In this document: positions 53,935 to 62,174 of the stretch, in pieces
Numbering within the stretch: position 1 is the stretch's first letter
Layout: every line of letters starts with the position of its first letter
NCBI RefSeq assembly: GCF_007744675.1
Contig: NZ_CP036269.1
Coordinates: 5,125,546 to 5,189,545 of the forward strand
DNA length: 64,000 bases
DNA from: Gimesia alba
Lineage (GTDB): Bacteria > Planctomycetota > Planctomycetia > Planctomycetales > Planctomycetaceae
Direction: 5' to 3'
Made by a program: the position numbers and the translations under genes
Notes under the pieces: model-generated
Told to the model about the DNA's origin: nothing
Databases searched by the model: none
Seen by the model: the letters and a program-made list of their open reading frames with translations, nothing else

Positions 53935-54417
53935 CAGAAAGTACTGCTCGATTTTCATCTGAGTGCCGGCGCGACGGTTTTGTAAAATACACGCGTGAAA
54001 GAAATCAGCGCGTGCGCAAACCAAAACCGTTCTCAATTGAGGTATTCCGATGAGACGACAGAAACTCAGGTATCAACTGCTCCCCTTTGTTTTCCTTTCT
54101 ATCACCGTCGGTAGTGACAGGCATCGTATGATTCGACGGGACCGGGTCAAGCTGGGTTGCGCCAATCTTTCGCCTCTGATCGCTTATCATATCTCTACGT
54201 ACGCCTGTGATAGTGTGATGATGTCGTGCGAAGCGTCACAAAGCGTCGGTGCTCAAAGTGAAGCAGTCAGTGTCGGACGCGCAAAATGTGGCTCAAATAA
54301 GGGCTTTTTGATGATGTTGTTTTCGACAGGCTGTCGATATGCCAAGTATTTTGGGTCTCGTCTCGCGCGCGACTTTATCTCCGCATTGTCAAAATCGCCA
54401 CCGGAGGGTCAAGACGT
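53935..54417. other. Intergenic region between dipeptidase and the first RG-rich gene
   Basis: About 480 bp. An open frame at 54050-54523 crosses the terminator at 54418-54444 and enters the 3' end of the convergent gene, so I do not call it. A 6-bp dyad CACGCG/CGCGTG lies near 53991-54015. Nothing else seen. Confidence 0.5.
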
Positions 54418-54444
54418 AAAAAATGCCCTGTTTCCAGGGCATTT
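54418..54444 (-). terminator. Terminator of the first RG-rich gene, copy shared with its paralogue
   Basis: Stem AAATGCCCTG (54421-54430) with CAGGGCATTT (54435-54444), loop TTTC, and a T run on the minus strand (plus A at 54418-54423). The core TGCCCTG-TTTC-CAGGGCA is identical at 57154-57171 after the paralogous gene. Confidence 0.88.
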
Positions 54445-54485
54445 CTTGAATTTTTGTGAAATTATCAAAGGGTTACTTGAATACG

Positions 54486-56312
54486 CTATGGCTTCGGTGC
54501 CACTAAAACCGGTTGCGCTGTGACAGGGGGTGCAGGTAGATTTTTCTGCATCTCCTGAACATTCTGCTGCTTCAGTTCTTTCAGATAATCCTGCAACAGT
54601 TGATACGTTTTTTGAAACTCCGAACGGTCTGTTATCAAATGGTACTTCGAATCCAGTTGAACCTGTTGATAATTTTTAACCACAGGTTCGAGTTCCGAGA
54701 GGGTAGGAGTGGTACCAGTCGAAGACAAACTTTCGGGCAGAGCCAGATAATCTTTCCACACATCATTTACTATCTGATCAAGTTCCTGATGCGCACTCAG
54801 CAAGGCATTTCTCAATTCGTCTTGAGTCAGTTCCTGCTGTGCCTGTCTGGCGGTCTCCTGATCCACGCGTAACATATCCCAGATTTCAGAAACGCCGTCA
54901 CTAAAGTAGATAATCACCGTTGATTTATCTTTGGTCAAACTATCCAGACTGGTTTCCATCGTGATGGTATCTTCTTCGCCGATTTTCCAGGCCACGCGTT
55001 GTTTTGCTTCATCAATCGCGCCCTGAAGCGGCAATGAAATATTACCCTCTTTGTTGAAATAGGTACCAGCAATCGCACCATTTTTTCCGACTGCTAATTG
55101 AACCGTTACATCAACGTCTTTGGTTCCCTGCGGGACAATGGCGAACACACCGACGGGCATCCACTCAGCCGCATCTTCCGGCGGAGAAACACTCTCTGCA
55201 ATCTGATCCGCCTGTGATTCGTAAACCGTGACAGGAGCGACTTGCACGCCGTCGTTATAAATATAACCATCACTCACTGAATAGTTATAGACGACGGGAG
55301 CCAGACTGTTATAGCCAATCCAGGCACTTAAACCGCCGAACGTCGTCCAGACCCAGGGACGGTAGCCATAGCGGCGATAATGATAGTAGGGATAGTATCC
55401 ATATCCCCTGTAGCGGGAGCCATAACCATAACTTAATCCCAAGCCGTACCAGGGTCGGTAACCAGTCCAGTAACCGGGGCGATAATAATAGGACCTGTTC
55501 GCATTACCGTGTCGATGAGATCCGCCCCTTCGACTTCCTCCCGGTTTCAAGCCGGGACTGCGATGGGCATGATAATTTCCTCGTGGTCTCAAACCTGAGC
55601 TGCGACTGAAATTCTGGGTTCCAAACCCACTGCGACTTCCCCTCGGACTGAGGCCTGAACTGCGACCAACGTTCTGATTGTCAAACCCACTTCGGCCACT
55701 CCTGGGGCTCAGGCTGGGACTTCGACCAATGCTTCGGTTTCCTGATCCGCTGCGGCTTCCTCTCGGGCTCAAGCCTGGGCTTCGATCTCTGTTTCTTGAA
55801 CCTGAGCTAAAGTTTGAGAAGTTTGATCGGGATCGGCTGCTGCTTCCGGAGCGGAACCCCGGATTGCTGGTCCTGTTTCGTAACTGTGATGAAATCGAAT
55901 TGCTGGATGACCTCCTCTGACCGCTTCGGGATGAAGTACTCGCGCTCCCCGGCCGCATCGTTGATCTTGTAATTCGATTGGAAGACGATCTGCCTGATCG
56001 TGATGCACTCGCTGAGCGTGACGGGCTGATCGAGTACGAAGGAGCAATCCTGCGTGATGAGGAACTGCCGCGTGAAAACGAACTTCCCCTGGAGGATCTA
56101 GAACCCGAGTACCTGCTCGATCGACCACTGCTGCGAGACATACTCCCTGATGACCTTCCACTGTGATGACCACCGCCACCACGTGATATTCCACCTCGAC
56201 TTCCGCCGCTACGACTTCCACCTCCACGGCCGCCGCGCTGGGCAAAGCAATCAAGTTCGCTGATAAACATTACCGCGAGTAATGTCATCATTAAAATCGT
56301 AAACTGTTTCAT
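54486..56312 (-). CDS. Secreted Arg/Ser/Gly-rich protein, paralogue A
   Basis: About 608 residues from ATG 56312 (AAGG 8 nt upstream; a GTG at 56321 is the longer option). Signal peptide to about CFAQ. Then Arg/Ser/Gly low complexity (about 25-265) including three tandem 20-residue units of SPGLSPRGSRSG type, then a Tyr/Gly/Arg-rich part with YRPW motifs. The C-terminal domain (about 325-605) begins TFGGLSAWIGYNSLAPVVYNY, has DGVQVAPVTVYESQADQIAESV and VDVTVQLAVGKNGAIAGTY, and ends in Pro/Val. It is clearly paralogous to the protein at 57.2-58.9 kb, and both share terminator and promoter sequences. Function unknown; a basic, surface-exposed role is likely. Confidence 0.87.
   Translation of the reverse strand: MKQFTILMMTLLAVMFISELDCFAQRGGRGGGSRSGGSRGGISRGGGGHHSGRSSGSMSRSSGRSSRYSGSRSSRGSSFSRGSSSSRRIAPSYSISPSRSASASRSGRSSSNRITRSTMRPGSASTSSRSGQRRSSSNSISSQLRNRTSNPGFRSGSSSRSRSNFSNFSSGSRNRDRSPGLSPRGSRSGSGNRSIGRSPSLSPRSGRSGFDNQNVGRSSGLSPRGSRSGFGTQNFSRSSGLRPRGNYHAHRSPGLKPGGSRRGGSHRHGNANRSYYYRPGYWTGYRPWYGLGLSYGYGSRYRGYGYYPYYHYRRYGYRPWVWTTFGGLSAWIGYNSLAPVVYNYSVSDGYIYNDGVQVAPVTVYESQADQIAESVSPPEDAAEWMPVGVFAIVPQGTKDVDVTVQLAVGKNGAIAGTYFNKEGNISLPLQGAIDEAKQRVAWKIGEEDTITMETSLDSLTKDKSTVIIYFSDGVSEIWDMLRVDQETARQAQQELTQDELRNALLSAHQELDQIVNDVWKDYLALPESLSSTGTTPTLSELEPVVKNYQQVQLDSKYHLITDRSEFQKTYQLLQDYLKELKQQNVQEMQKNLPAPPVTAQPVLVAPKP
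55602..55781 (-). repeat. Three 60-bp in-frame tandem units in paralogue A
   Basis: Three successive 20-codon units, each of the pattern S-x-x-L-S-P-R-x-x-R-S-G-x-x-x-x-x-x-x-R, encode residues 181-240 (counted from the GTG). Partial, diverged units continue on the C-terminal side. Confidence 0.8.
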
Positions 56313-56919
56313 TTTTTTCACCTTTTCGATCAGTGAGAGAAAAACTGACCGGCCTGTTTCACGTGTATCACGAGAGGGTAAAGAGAGATCTGACCTGCTC
56401 GGATTCCACTGGTATCATTGTAGTCAACAATTCTGTTTTGGGAGGACCAAAAGAAAATTGCCCTGAATCATAACGAATGTTCTGCAAAAGCAGAGCAGTT
56501 GTCGCCGAGAACAGAAGCGTTTCGCATGCTGGATCTGACCAACAAACAGCCATCCCTCAATGTCTGTTTAAAATGACACAAATCTCATTCAACGAGTTTT
56601 GGACACAGGCTTCAGCCACGGGACGTTACTTTGCACTTCCCGCTCTGATTACCAATTTGAGGGCGTATTTGTCTGCAGGAGTAGCATCGACTAGCGAGAC
56701 TCCGTCAATCAACAATCAACCTTGTGGGGCAAGGTGAACCGCACTGGCATAACCTGGCGGCTGTGTTTGAAGTTCATTAGAAACGACGTTCATCGCGAGA
56801 AAATATAACAAGCCGCATCAGATGGAGACGATGTTCTTGCCATTGTTCTCAAGCGCAGAGGTCGTCTAACAGTACTCTAGCTTAGTAACATTACGTGGGG
56901 CGCGTCCTGCTGAGCAGTC

Positions 56920-56934
56920 GAACAATCCTTGTCC
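56920..56934. promoter_or_regulatory. Dyad GAACAATCCTTGTCC downstream of the promoter, copy A
   Basis: An imperfect palindrome about 7-20 bp downstream of the expected start of transcription. The counterpart at 59961-59975 is at the same distance from its promoter. Operator candidate. Confidence 0.4.
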
Positions 56935-56947
56935 TTCTCACGTATTC

Positions 56948-56976
56948 AAGATAGGAATTCAAATTGTGAAAGTCAA
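56948..56976 (-). promoter_or_regulatory. Sigma-70-type promoter, copy A
   Basis: On the minus strand TTGACT (56976-56971), 17 bp, TATCTT (56953-56948). The same arrangement, with TTGACA and the same TATCTT, recurs at 59989-60017, and the flanks align without gaps for about 70 bp. Confidence 0.7.
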
Positions 56977-57145
56977 CGTGAAGTAATCCCGTCTCACGAT
57001 TCGGTGAACGAAACCCGAAATCGATCGGCGTGAGAAAGTCCTGAAAACAAAGGAAAAATCCCCTGATTTTACCGGGTAATTGAAAATCACAGAAATTGGC
57101 ATTTTTCATCAGACACCTCTCAATTCAAGTTTGACAGGGACCAAC

Positions 57146-57174
57146 AAAAAAAGTGCCCTGTTTCCAGGGCACTT
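57146..57174 (-). terminator. Terminator of the RG/PG-rich gene, paralogue B
   Basis: Stem AGTGCCCTG (57152-57160) with CAGGGCACT (57165-57173), loop TTTC, preceded on the plus strand by seven A (T run on the minus strand). Core identical to the terminator at 54418-54444. Confidence 0.88.
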
Positions 57175-57220
57175 TTGTGAGTTTCGGAAATTGAATCCGA
57201 CTTGCCTCTGCTGAGACAGA

Positions 57221-58891
57221 TCAACTGTTTGCTGGTGGCGGTGCCGGTACTTCGGGTTGCTGTTCCAGATCTTTGAGATAATCATTGAGCAATTGATAGG
57301 TTTTCTGGAATTCCGGACGTTTAGTCAGAACCTGATATTTGGAATCTGACTGAATCTGCTGATAGTGCTTGATCACGATTTCCAGTTCGGTTTTCGTAGG
57401 AATCGCCGTTTCAGAATACATGCTATCGGGCAAAGCCAGATAATCTTTCCAGGCATCATCCAGATTGCTTTCGAGTTCCTGATAAGAAGTCACTAACTGG
57501 CTCTTCAGATCTTCGTTGTGAATTTCCTGCTGTGCCAGCTTGGCGGTTTCTTCATCGATTCTCTGCATATTCCAGGTTTCCGAAACGCCTTCACTAAAGT
57601 AGATAATCACTTTCGATTGATCTTTTGTGAGACTGTCCAGTCCGGTTTCCATGGTGATGGCATCTTCTTCGCCAACTTTCCAGGCGACGCGTTGATTCTT
57701 TTCATCGATGGCACCTTTGAGAGGCAGCGTGATATCGCCGTCTTTCTTGTAATAGGTTCCCGCGACGGCACCATTTTTTCCGACTGCCAGCTGCACGGTG
57801 ACATCGACTTCTTCGACTCCTTCAGGAAGGATCGCGAATACGCCAACAGACATCCATTCCGATGCATCATCGGGTGGTGGTACACTCTCTGCGATCTGGT
57901 CGGCCTGCGTTTCGTATTCACTCACGGAAGCGACCTGTACGCCGTCATTATAAACGTAGCCATCATTGACCGAGTAGTTGTAAATCACAGGTGTTGCCGC
58001 GCTATAACCAATCCAGGCTGCGACACCACCGAAGGTAGCCCAGGCCCAGGGGCGGTAGCCATATCTGTGATAGTGCTGGTACGGATTGTATCTGTACCCG
58101 GGACGATGGCCGTGCCAGTATCCGGGCGGGTAATAAGGTTTGTTTCCATAACCGGGTCGGTTTCCAGGAGGACGATTTCCCGGTGGTCGATTTCCGGGTG
58201 GCTTGCCACCGCCTGGTTTCAATCCGGGTTTTCCGCCGCCGGGGCGATTTCCATTTCCGGGGCGATTGCCGTCTCCTGGTCGATTGCCATTTCCAGGACG
58301 ATTACCGTTCCCTGGTCGATTTCCGGGACCACTGCCCGGACGATCGCCTGGCTTGAGTCCTGGTTTTCCGCCACCGGGTCGATTTCCGCTACCAGGTCGA
58401 TTTCCACTGCCCGGACGGTTTCCACCGCCGGGAGATAAGCCCGGGTTACTTCCACCGGGTTTGTTGCCTGGTTTTGTTCCTGGTCGGCTTCCGCTTCCCG
58501 GCCGACTTCCACTTCCGGGTCGTAAACCAGGATTCCCTGATCCACTTCCTGGTCTTGTTGATGGCCTTGAAGAACCGGGTTTTCGATTGGAAAAATCGAG
58601 CGTTTTGCCCGGCTTTGAAGCTGGTTTCGAAGGTCGTGATGAAGGCCTACTTGAAGACGGCCTGCTGAATGAACGTGAAGAACTGGGACGACTCATCGAT
58701 GGACTACGTCTTGAAGACGAACCTCTGGAGGGAGCCGGACGCGCCGAACGTGATGCGCCACCTCGGCTGCCGCCACGGGAAGCGCCGCCACCTCGTCCAC
58801 CGCCGCGACCTCCTCTCTGAGCAAAACAATCGAGCTCGCAGATAAACATCATCGCAAGGAAAGTCATCGTTACAGCAGTAATCTTTTTCAT
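57221..58891 (-). CDS. Secreted Gly/Pro/Arg-rich protein, paralogue B
   Basis: 556 residues from ATG 58891. The signal peptide (MKKITAVTMTFLAMMFICELDCFA) closely matches that of paralogue A. It is followed by Gly/Arg/Ser, then a long run of NRPG, SRPG and KPGLKPG repeats (about 115-250), then YYPPGYW and the shared domain TFGGVAAWIGYSAATPVIYNY onward. The C-terminal domains of A and B are alike along their length, while the repeat regions have diverged in type (RSG-rich against NRPG-rich). It starts 48 bp after the SnoaL-like gene and is likely co-transcribed with it. Unknown function; perhaps a cell-wall or matrix component. Confidence 0.87.
   Translation of the reverse strand: MKKITAVTMTFLAMMFICELDCFAQRGGRGGGRGGGASRGGSRGGASRSARPAPSRGSSSRRSPSMSRPSSSRSFSRPSSSRPSSRPSKPASKPGKTLDFSNRKPGSSRPSTRPGSGSGNPGLRPGSGSRPGSGSRPGTKPGNKPGGSNPGLSPGGGNRPGSGNRPGSGNRPGGGKPGLKPGDRPGSGPGNRPGNGNRPGNGNRPGDGNRPGNGNRPGGGKPGLKPGGGKPPGNRPPGNRPPGNRPGYGNKPYYPPGYWHGHRPGYRYNPYQHYHRYGYRPWAWATFGGVAAWIGYSAATPVIYNYSVNDGYVYNDGVQVASVSEYETQADQIAESVPPPDDASEWMSVGVFAILPEGVEEVDVTVQLAVGKNGAVAGTYYKKDGDITLPLKGAIDEKNQRVAWKVGEEDAITMETGLDSLTKDQSKVIIYFSEGVSETWNMQRIDEETAKLAQQEIHNEDLKSQLVTSYQELESNLDDAWKDYLALPDSMYSETAIPTKTELEIVIKHYQQIQSDSKYQVLTKRPEFQKTYQLLNDYLKDLEQQPEVPAPPPANS
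58148..58552 (-). repeat. Short-period GNRPG/SRPG coding repeats in paralogue B
   Basis: In-frame repeats of five to six codons (G-N-R-P-G, S-R-P-G, G-K-P-G-L-K-P-G) fill this stretch. Their DNA also leaves long open frames on the opposite strand and in other frames, which are artefacts of the repeat. Confidence 0.8.
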
Positions 58892-58939
58892 CAGTTCAGC
58901 CTGTTCAATCACGAAAGAGGAGGCATGTCATCAATTGAG

Positions 58940-59875
58940 TTATTTAGAGTCAAGTGCAGGTGGTAAGCGGACCACTTTTACTTGATCGATATCTGGTTCG
59001 TGTACGTTTCCGACTATTCGGTTTTCCGATTTCCAGAGAAAACTGTCTTCGTCGTTTTCTTTGAAAGTATAAGTGTTTGTTGCAGTCGCACGTGTGCCAT
59101 CCTGGAGTACACCGACTTTCTGTACCACCCAGCGATTGCCTTGCTGCGACCAGTATCCTTCAGCCACTCCGCCGTCGGTATCGAAGGTCCAGCTTTTAAT
59201 CTGTTTTCTGATCGGATCCCAGCCAACGCGTTGTGTCCCAGACAGGACAATGCGGCCTTTTAGATTGACTTTGAATTTGCGGAGAATGAAGTTTTTATTC
59301 TTACTCCAGACAGCTGAGGTATAGATGCTGGAAGAATCTTCCCGATCCACCCACTCTCCAATCATCCATTCCAGAGGCTTTAAATGTTCGTAGTTCGAAG
59401 GAACTTCTTCCGCTGACTCACGTACGGAAGTGAGTAACCACTTTCCATCTTTTTTAATACGAATCGCGGAGAAACGGCCGACGACCGGTTTTCCTTCGGG
59501 TGCAGGATCAACTTCCGAGGTGCCATCAATCAGCACAATATCAGGACGGAGAAAGCGAATGGAATTCGCATGCACTTTAATTTTTCGTCCGTAGCTGGAA
59601 TGGAAATAGTTTTCGAATTCGGCATGAATCGCATCGCGGCCCACGTAATGCGTGCCGGTTTCATCGATGTAATCGCCGTCTTCATCCCACATTTCAGCGA
59701 TCGCACTCGCATCGCGATGATTAAAGGCTTTCACAAACGCCTGATTCGCTGCTTTAAGAGCCACCAGTTCAGAAGTGGAGCCACCCGAGATCGTCGGCGG
59801 AGCGGAGTTCTCGGAAAATATATTGGCAGCGACTGAAAGAGAGAGAATCAGCGCGAGAGACACAGACAGCTTCAT
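58940..59875 (-). CDS. Exported SnoaL/DUF4440-like protein
   Basis: 311 residues from ATG 59875, supported by GGGGAG about 8 nt upstream; an ATG at 59899 lacks a ribosome site. A signal peptide (VSLALILSLSVAANIFS) precedes the SnoaL-like domain of the SgcJ/EcaC type (LVALKAANQAFVKAFNHRDASAIAEMWDEDGDYID, then RDAIHAEFENYF). The second half (about 165-310) is a lipocalin-like beta barrel (HLKPLEWMIGEWVDRED, WDPIRKQIKSWTFD). Ligand or reaction unknown. It is the first gene of a unit with paralogue B, under the promoter at 59989-60017. Confidence 0.86.
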   Translation of the reverse strand: MKLSVSLALILSLSVAANIFSENSAPPTISGGSTSELVALKAANQAFVKAFNHRDASAIAEMWDEDGDYIDETGTHYVGRDAIHAEFENYFHSSYGRKIKVHANSIRFLRPDIVLIDGTSEVDPAPEGKPVVGRFSAIRIKKDGKWLLTSVRESAEEVPSNYEHLKPLEWMIGEWVDREDSSSIYTSAVWSKNKNFILRKFKVNLKGRIVLSGTQRVGWDPIRKQIKSWTFDTDGGVAEGYWSQQGNRWVVQKVGVLQDGTRATATNTYTFKENDEDSFLWKSENRIVGNVHEPDIDQVKVVRLPPALDSK

Positions 59876-59960
59876 AACTTTGCTCCCCAACACAGACATC
59901 CGATTTCAAAATGCCTGAATTGCAGATGAATACGATGGGAGCCTCCTTTCAAATCCGCGC

Positions 59961-59975
59961 GAACAATCATTGTCC
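59961..59975. promoter_or_regulatory. Dyad GAACAATCATTGTCC downstream of the promoter, copy B
   Basis: ACAAT and ATTGT arms meet around a central C, a better dyad than the copy at 56920-56934. Position relative to the -10 is the same in both copies. Confidence 0.45.
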
Positions 59976-59988
59976 GGTCTACCTAGTC

Positions 59989-60017
59989 AAGATAGGTCTG
60001 TAATTTGTAGATGTCAA
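59989..60017 (-). promoter_or_regulatory. Sigma-70-type promoter, copy B
   Basis: On the minus strand a perfect TTGACA (60017-60012), 17-bp spacer, TATCTT (59994-59989). Transcription would start near 59982, about 107 nt before the SnoaL-like gene. Confidence 0.75.
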
Positions 60018-60346
60018 CAAAAAGTAAGTAAGACGGCGAAAATAGACAAACAAACAGACATCTGCACGTTTTCTGTATCAATTGCAAAGAATCAGAGGTT
60101 CTTGATACGAAGATTTTAAAGTGGATACGCCGATTTTCAGGTTTTTGAATAATTTATGAATTCTTCAGAATTCTGTGGAATAAAGTAGTGAGATACAGCC
60201 TCTTATAGGCGATAGGGAGGTCTTGTTTGATTTTTGAGAACAGGCCTGAAAACAGGGTTTCCTTCAATAATTACTGAATCAAACCCGGTTTGTGAGATTC
60301 TCATACTTGCAAATCAGATATTCCATTGAGAAAACGGAGAACTGAG

Positions 60347-60613
60347 ATGAAATTACTGTCGACACTTTTCACACTGTTGGGTCTGACACTGTTCGCAACT
60401 GGTTGCACCAAGCCTACTGAGCCACCAGCACCATCTGAAACCCCCGCTCCAGCTGAAACTCCTGAAACACCAGCTGCACCAGAAGGTGATGCCGCTAAAC
60501 CAGAGGGCGATGCTGCTGCACCAGAAGGTGACGCTGCAAAACCTGAAGGCGATGCTGCTAAACCAGAAGAAGCAAAACCTGAAGCCAAGCCAGAAGAAAA
60601 GAAGTCTGAGTAA
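60347..60613 (+). CDS. Small lipoprotein with PEGDAA repeats
   Basis: 88 residues from ATG 60347 (GGAG 8 nt upstream). The signal peptide ends in FATGC, a lipobox-like site at Cys20. The rest is Pro/Glu/Ala only: PAPSETPAPAETPETPAAP, then four or more PEGDAAK/APEGDAA units, ending in Lys/Glu. It is strongly acidic and surely disordered, probably an envelope spacer or surface coat lipoprotein. It ends in a strong terminator. The opposite strand carries a long frame only because of the repeat. Confidence 0.85.
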   Translation: MKLLSTLFTLLGLTLFATGCTKPTEPPAPSETPAPAETPETPAAPEGDAAKPEGDAAAPEGDAAKPEGDAAKPEEAKPEAKPEEKKSE

Positions 60614-60645
60614 TCTGCTTCTCCCTTCTTGTAAGGTATGAAATC

Positions 60646-60681
60646 AAAAAGCTCTCCTGAATCTTTCGGGAGAGCTTTTTT
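60646..60681. terminator. Bidirectional intrinsic terminator
   Basis: Stem AAAAAGCTCTCC (60646-60657) with GGAGAGCTTTTT (60669-60680), followed by T. It serves the lipoprotein gene and, on the other strand, folD. Confidence 0.9.
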
Positions 60682-60736
60682 AATGTCTATTCCAACAGAA
60701 GAGATTCTCTCCTTCGCCTGGTCGATGAAGTTCGAT

Positions 60737-61612
60737 TCAATCGGATAGCTTTCCAGTCAGAATCCGGGCAGCTGCTAATGTATTTTTCAAGAGCATGGCA
60801 ATGGTCATCGGCCCGACTCCGCCGGGAACAGGCGTAATCGCTGAGGCAACTTCTTTCACGGATTCAAACGCGACATCACCGACGAGCTTTCCATCTACGC
60901 GATTGATGCCGACATCAATGACAATCGCACCAGGCTTGACCATGTCTGCAGTCACAAATTCGGGCTGACCAATGGCGGCGATAATGATATCGGCCGAGCG
61001 TACGATCTCTTTCAGATTCTGAGTACGACTGTGACAGATGGTAACGGTTGCATCAGCCCCAACACCACGCTGAATCAGCAGCATAGCCATCGGTTTTCCT
61101 ACAATTTCACTACGTCCTAAAATGACCGCGTGCTTTCCCCCTGTCTCCATTTTGGTGGAGAGGATCATCTGCTGAATTCCATAAGGCGTGCAAGGCAGGT
61201 AACGAGGACGTCCCTGAACAATCAAACCAACGTTTTCAGGATGAAAAGCGTCGACGTCTTTCAATGGATTCACGATATCCAAAATCGCCGTTTCGTTGAT
61301 GTGTTTTGGCAGCGGAAGTTGAACGAGGATCCCATGCACTTCTGGATCAGCATTCAATTGCTGCACTAGATCAATCAATTCGGCTTCAGTCGTTTCAGCG
61401 GGCAGCCGTTTCAGCGTACTTTGAATGCCCGCTTTTTCACAGGCGCGCTCTTTATTCCGAACATAGACGGCACTTGCCGGATCGTCACCGACCAGAATCG
61501 CCGTCAAATGCGGAACTACCTGCGATTCCGCTTTGAACTGCGCCACTTCCTGAGCGATCTGTTCACGAAACGAAGCGGAGAGGGCTTTGCCATCAATAAT
61601 TTCTGCAGACAC
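60737..61612 (-). CDS. folD: Methylenetetrahydrofolate dehydrogenase / methenyltetrahydrofolate cyclohydrolase
   Basis: FolD interconverts methylene-, methenyl- and formyl-THF in one-carbon metabolism. The 291 residues include the catalytic Tyr/Lys in YVRNKERACEKAGI, GILVQLPLPKHIN, the Rossmann loop VILGRSEIVGKPMAMLL and PVPGGVGPMTIAMLLKNT. Length is typical. It lies 70 bp downstream of pgpA on the same strand and ends at the terminator 60646-60681. Confidence 0.98.
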   Translation of the reverse strand: MSAEIIDGKALSASFREQIAQEVAQFKAESQVVPHLTAILVGDDPASAVYVRNKERACEKAGIQSTLKRLPAETTEAELIDLVQQLNADPEVHGILVQLPLPKHINETAILDIVNPLKDVDAFHPENVGLIVQGRPRYLPCTPYGIQQMILSTKMETGGKHAVILGRSEIVGKPMAMLLIQRGVGADATVTICHSRTQNLKEIVRSADIIIAAIGQPEFVTADMVKPGAIVIDVGINRVDGKLVGDVAFESVKEVASAITPVPGGVGPMTIAMLLKNTLAAARILTGKLSD

Positions 61613-61682
61613 GCTGTCAATTCCTTGAATAAAACTTCCGAGATTGTCAGTTCGCCCACAACATAACGCATCAGCCGAAAAT

Positions 61683-62174
61683 CTAAAACCACCCCAACAG
61701 AATTAATGTAAGGTAAAGGCAAATCGCGGCGTAAATGGCGGCCACATAGTCATCTGCCATGATGCCCCAGCCGCCATGAATCCGATCAAAATATCGAACC
61801 GGCCACGGCTTCCAGATGTCAAACAGACGGAACCAGAGAAAAGCAATCACCGAATACCATAAGAACCGCAGATCGATGGCCCGATCAAAGACAGGCAGCA
61901 ACACGACCGTAAACGCGCCAATTTCATCAAAAACAATACAGCCAGGGTCGTCCAGGCCCAGAATTTTGGCGCCGCGATCACAGAGGTAAACGCCCACCAG
62001 AAACAGGACCACGGAGACCAGAAGATAAACGGGCAAGGAGAGATTGAGCCACAACATCCCTAAAACCAGCGGGGGTCCTAACAGGCTGCCGAATGTCCCG
62101 GGGACCTTGGGAATCAGGCCAATTCCCAGTCCGGTGGCGAACAGCAGAATAGATTGCTTTTTGAGGTTTCTCAT
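61683..62174 (-). CDS. pgpA: Phosphatidylglycerophosphatase A
   Basis: PgpA dephosphorylates phosphatidylglycerol phosphate at the membrane. From ATG 62174 it has 163 residues; an ATG at 62237 would add a non-homologous lead. Signature segments are GLGIGLIPKVPGTFGSL near the start, VFDEIGAF (metal acids) and the end FDIWKPWPVRYFDRIHGGWGIMADDYVAA. Four hydrophobic helices are visible. It probably shares a transcript with folD. Confidence 0.95.
   Translation of the reverse strand: MRNLKKQSILLFATGLGIGLIPKVPGTFGSLLGPPLVLGMLWLNLSLPVYLLVSVVLFLVGVYLCDRGAKILGLDDPGCIVFDEIGAFTVVLLPVFDRAIDLRFLWYSVIAFLWFRLFDIWKPWPVRYFDRIHGGWGIMADDYVAAIYAAICLYLTLILLGWF

Larger units (their letters stand above)
56313..57145. 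other. Long leader/intergenic region of paralogue A
   Basis: About 830 bp. A sigma-70-type minus-strand promoter at 56948-56976 would give a leader of about 630 nt for paralogue A. A short stretch at 56702-56751 matches the SnoaL-like gene of the other copy at 29 of 50 aligned bases without gaps, so a decayed gene may lie here. A plus-strand frame at 56477-56737 has no family features. Confidence 0.5.
59876..60346. other. Divergent intergenic region with promoter copy B
   Basis: About 470 bp. It holds the minus-strand promoter and dyad described separately and a GAATTC-TTCA-GAATTC element (60158-60173). A promoter for the plus-strand lipoprotein gene must also be here, but none is clear. Confidence 0.5.

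Noticed and set aside
54050-54523. A 157-codon plus-strand frame after the dipeptidase gene
   Set aside because: It reads through the terminator hairpin at 54418-54444 and into the end of the convergent gene, shows no motif, and has odd composition.
57518-58820. Long plus-strand frames opposite the RG/PG-rich gene (57518-58438 and 58203-58820)
   Set aside because: They mirror the GNRPG repeat DNA on the other strand and encode only PGRLPFPG-type low complexity. The minus-strand gene has signal peptide, conserved domain and terminator.
60301-60588. A minus-strand frame of GAAASPSG repeats
   Set aside because: Shadow of the PEGDAA repeat of the plus-strand lipoprotein, which has a signal peptide, ribosome site and terminator.
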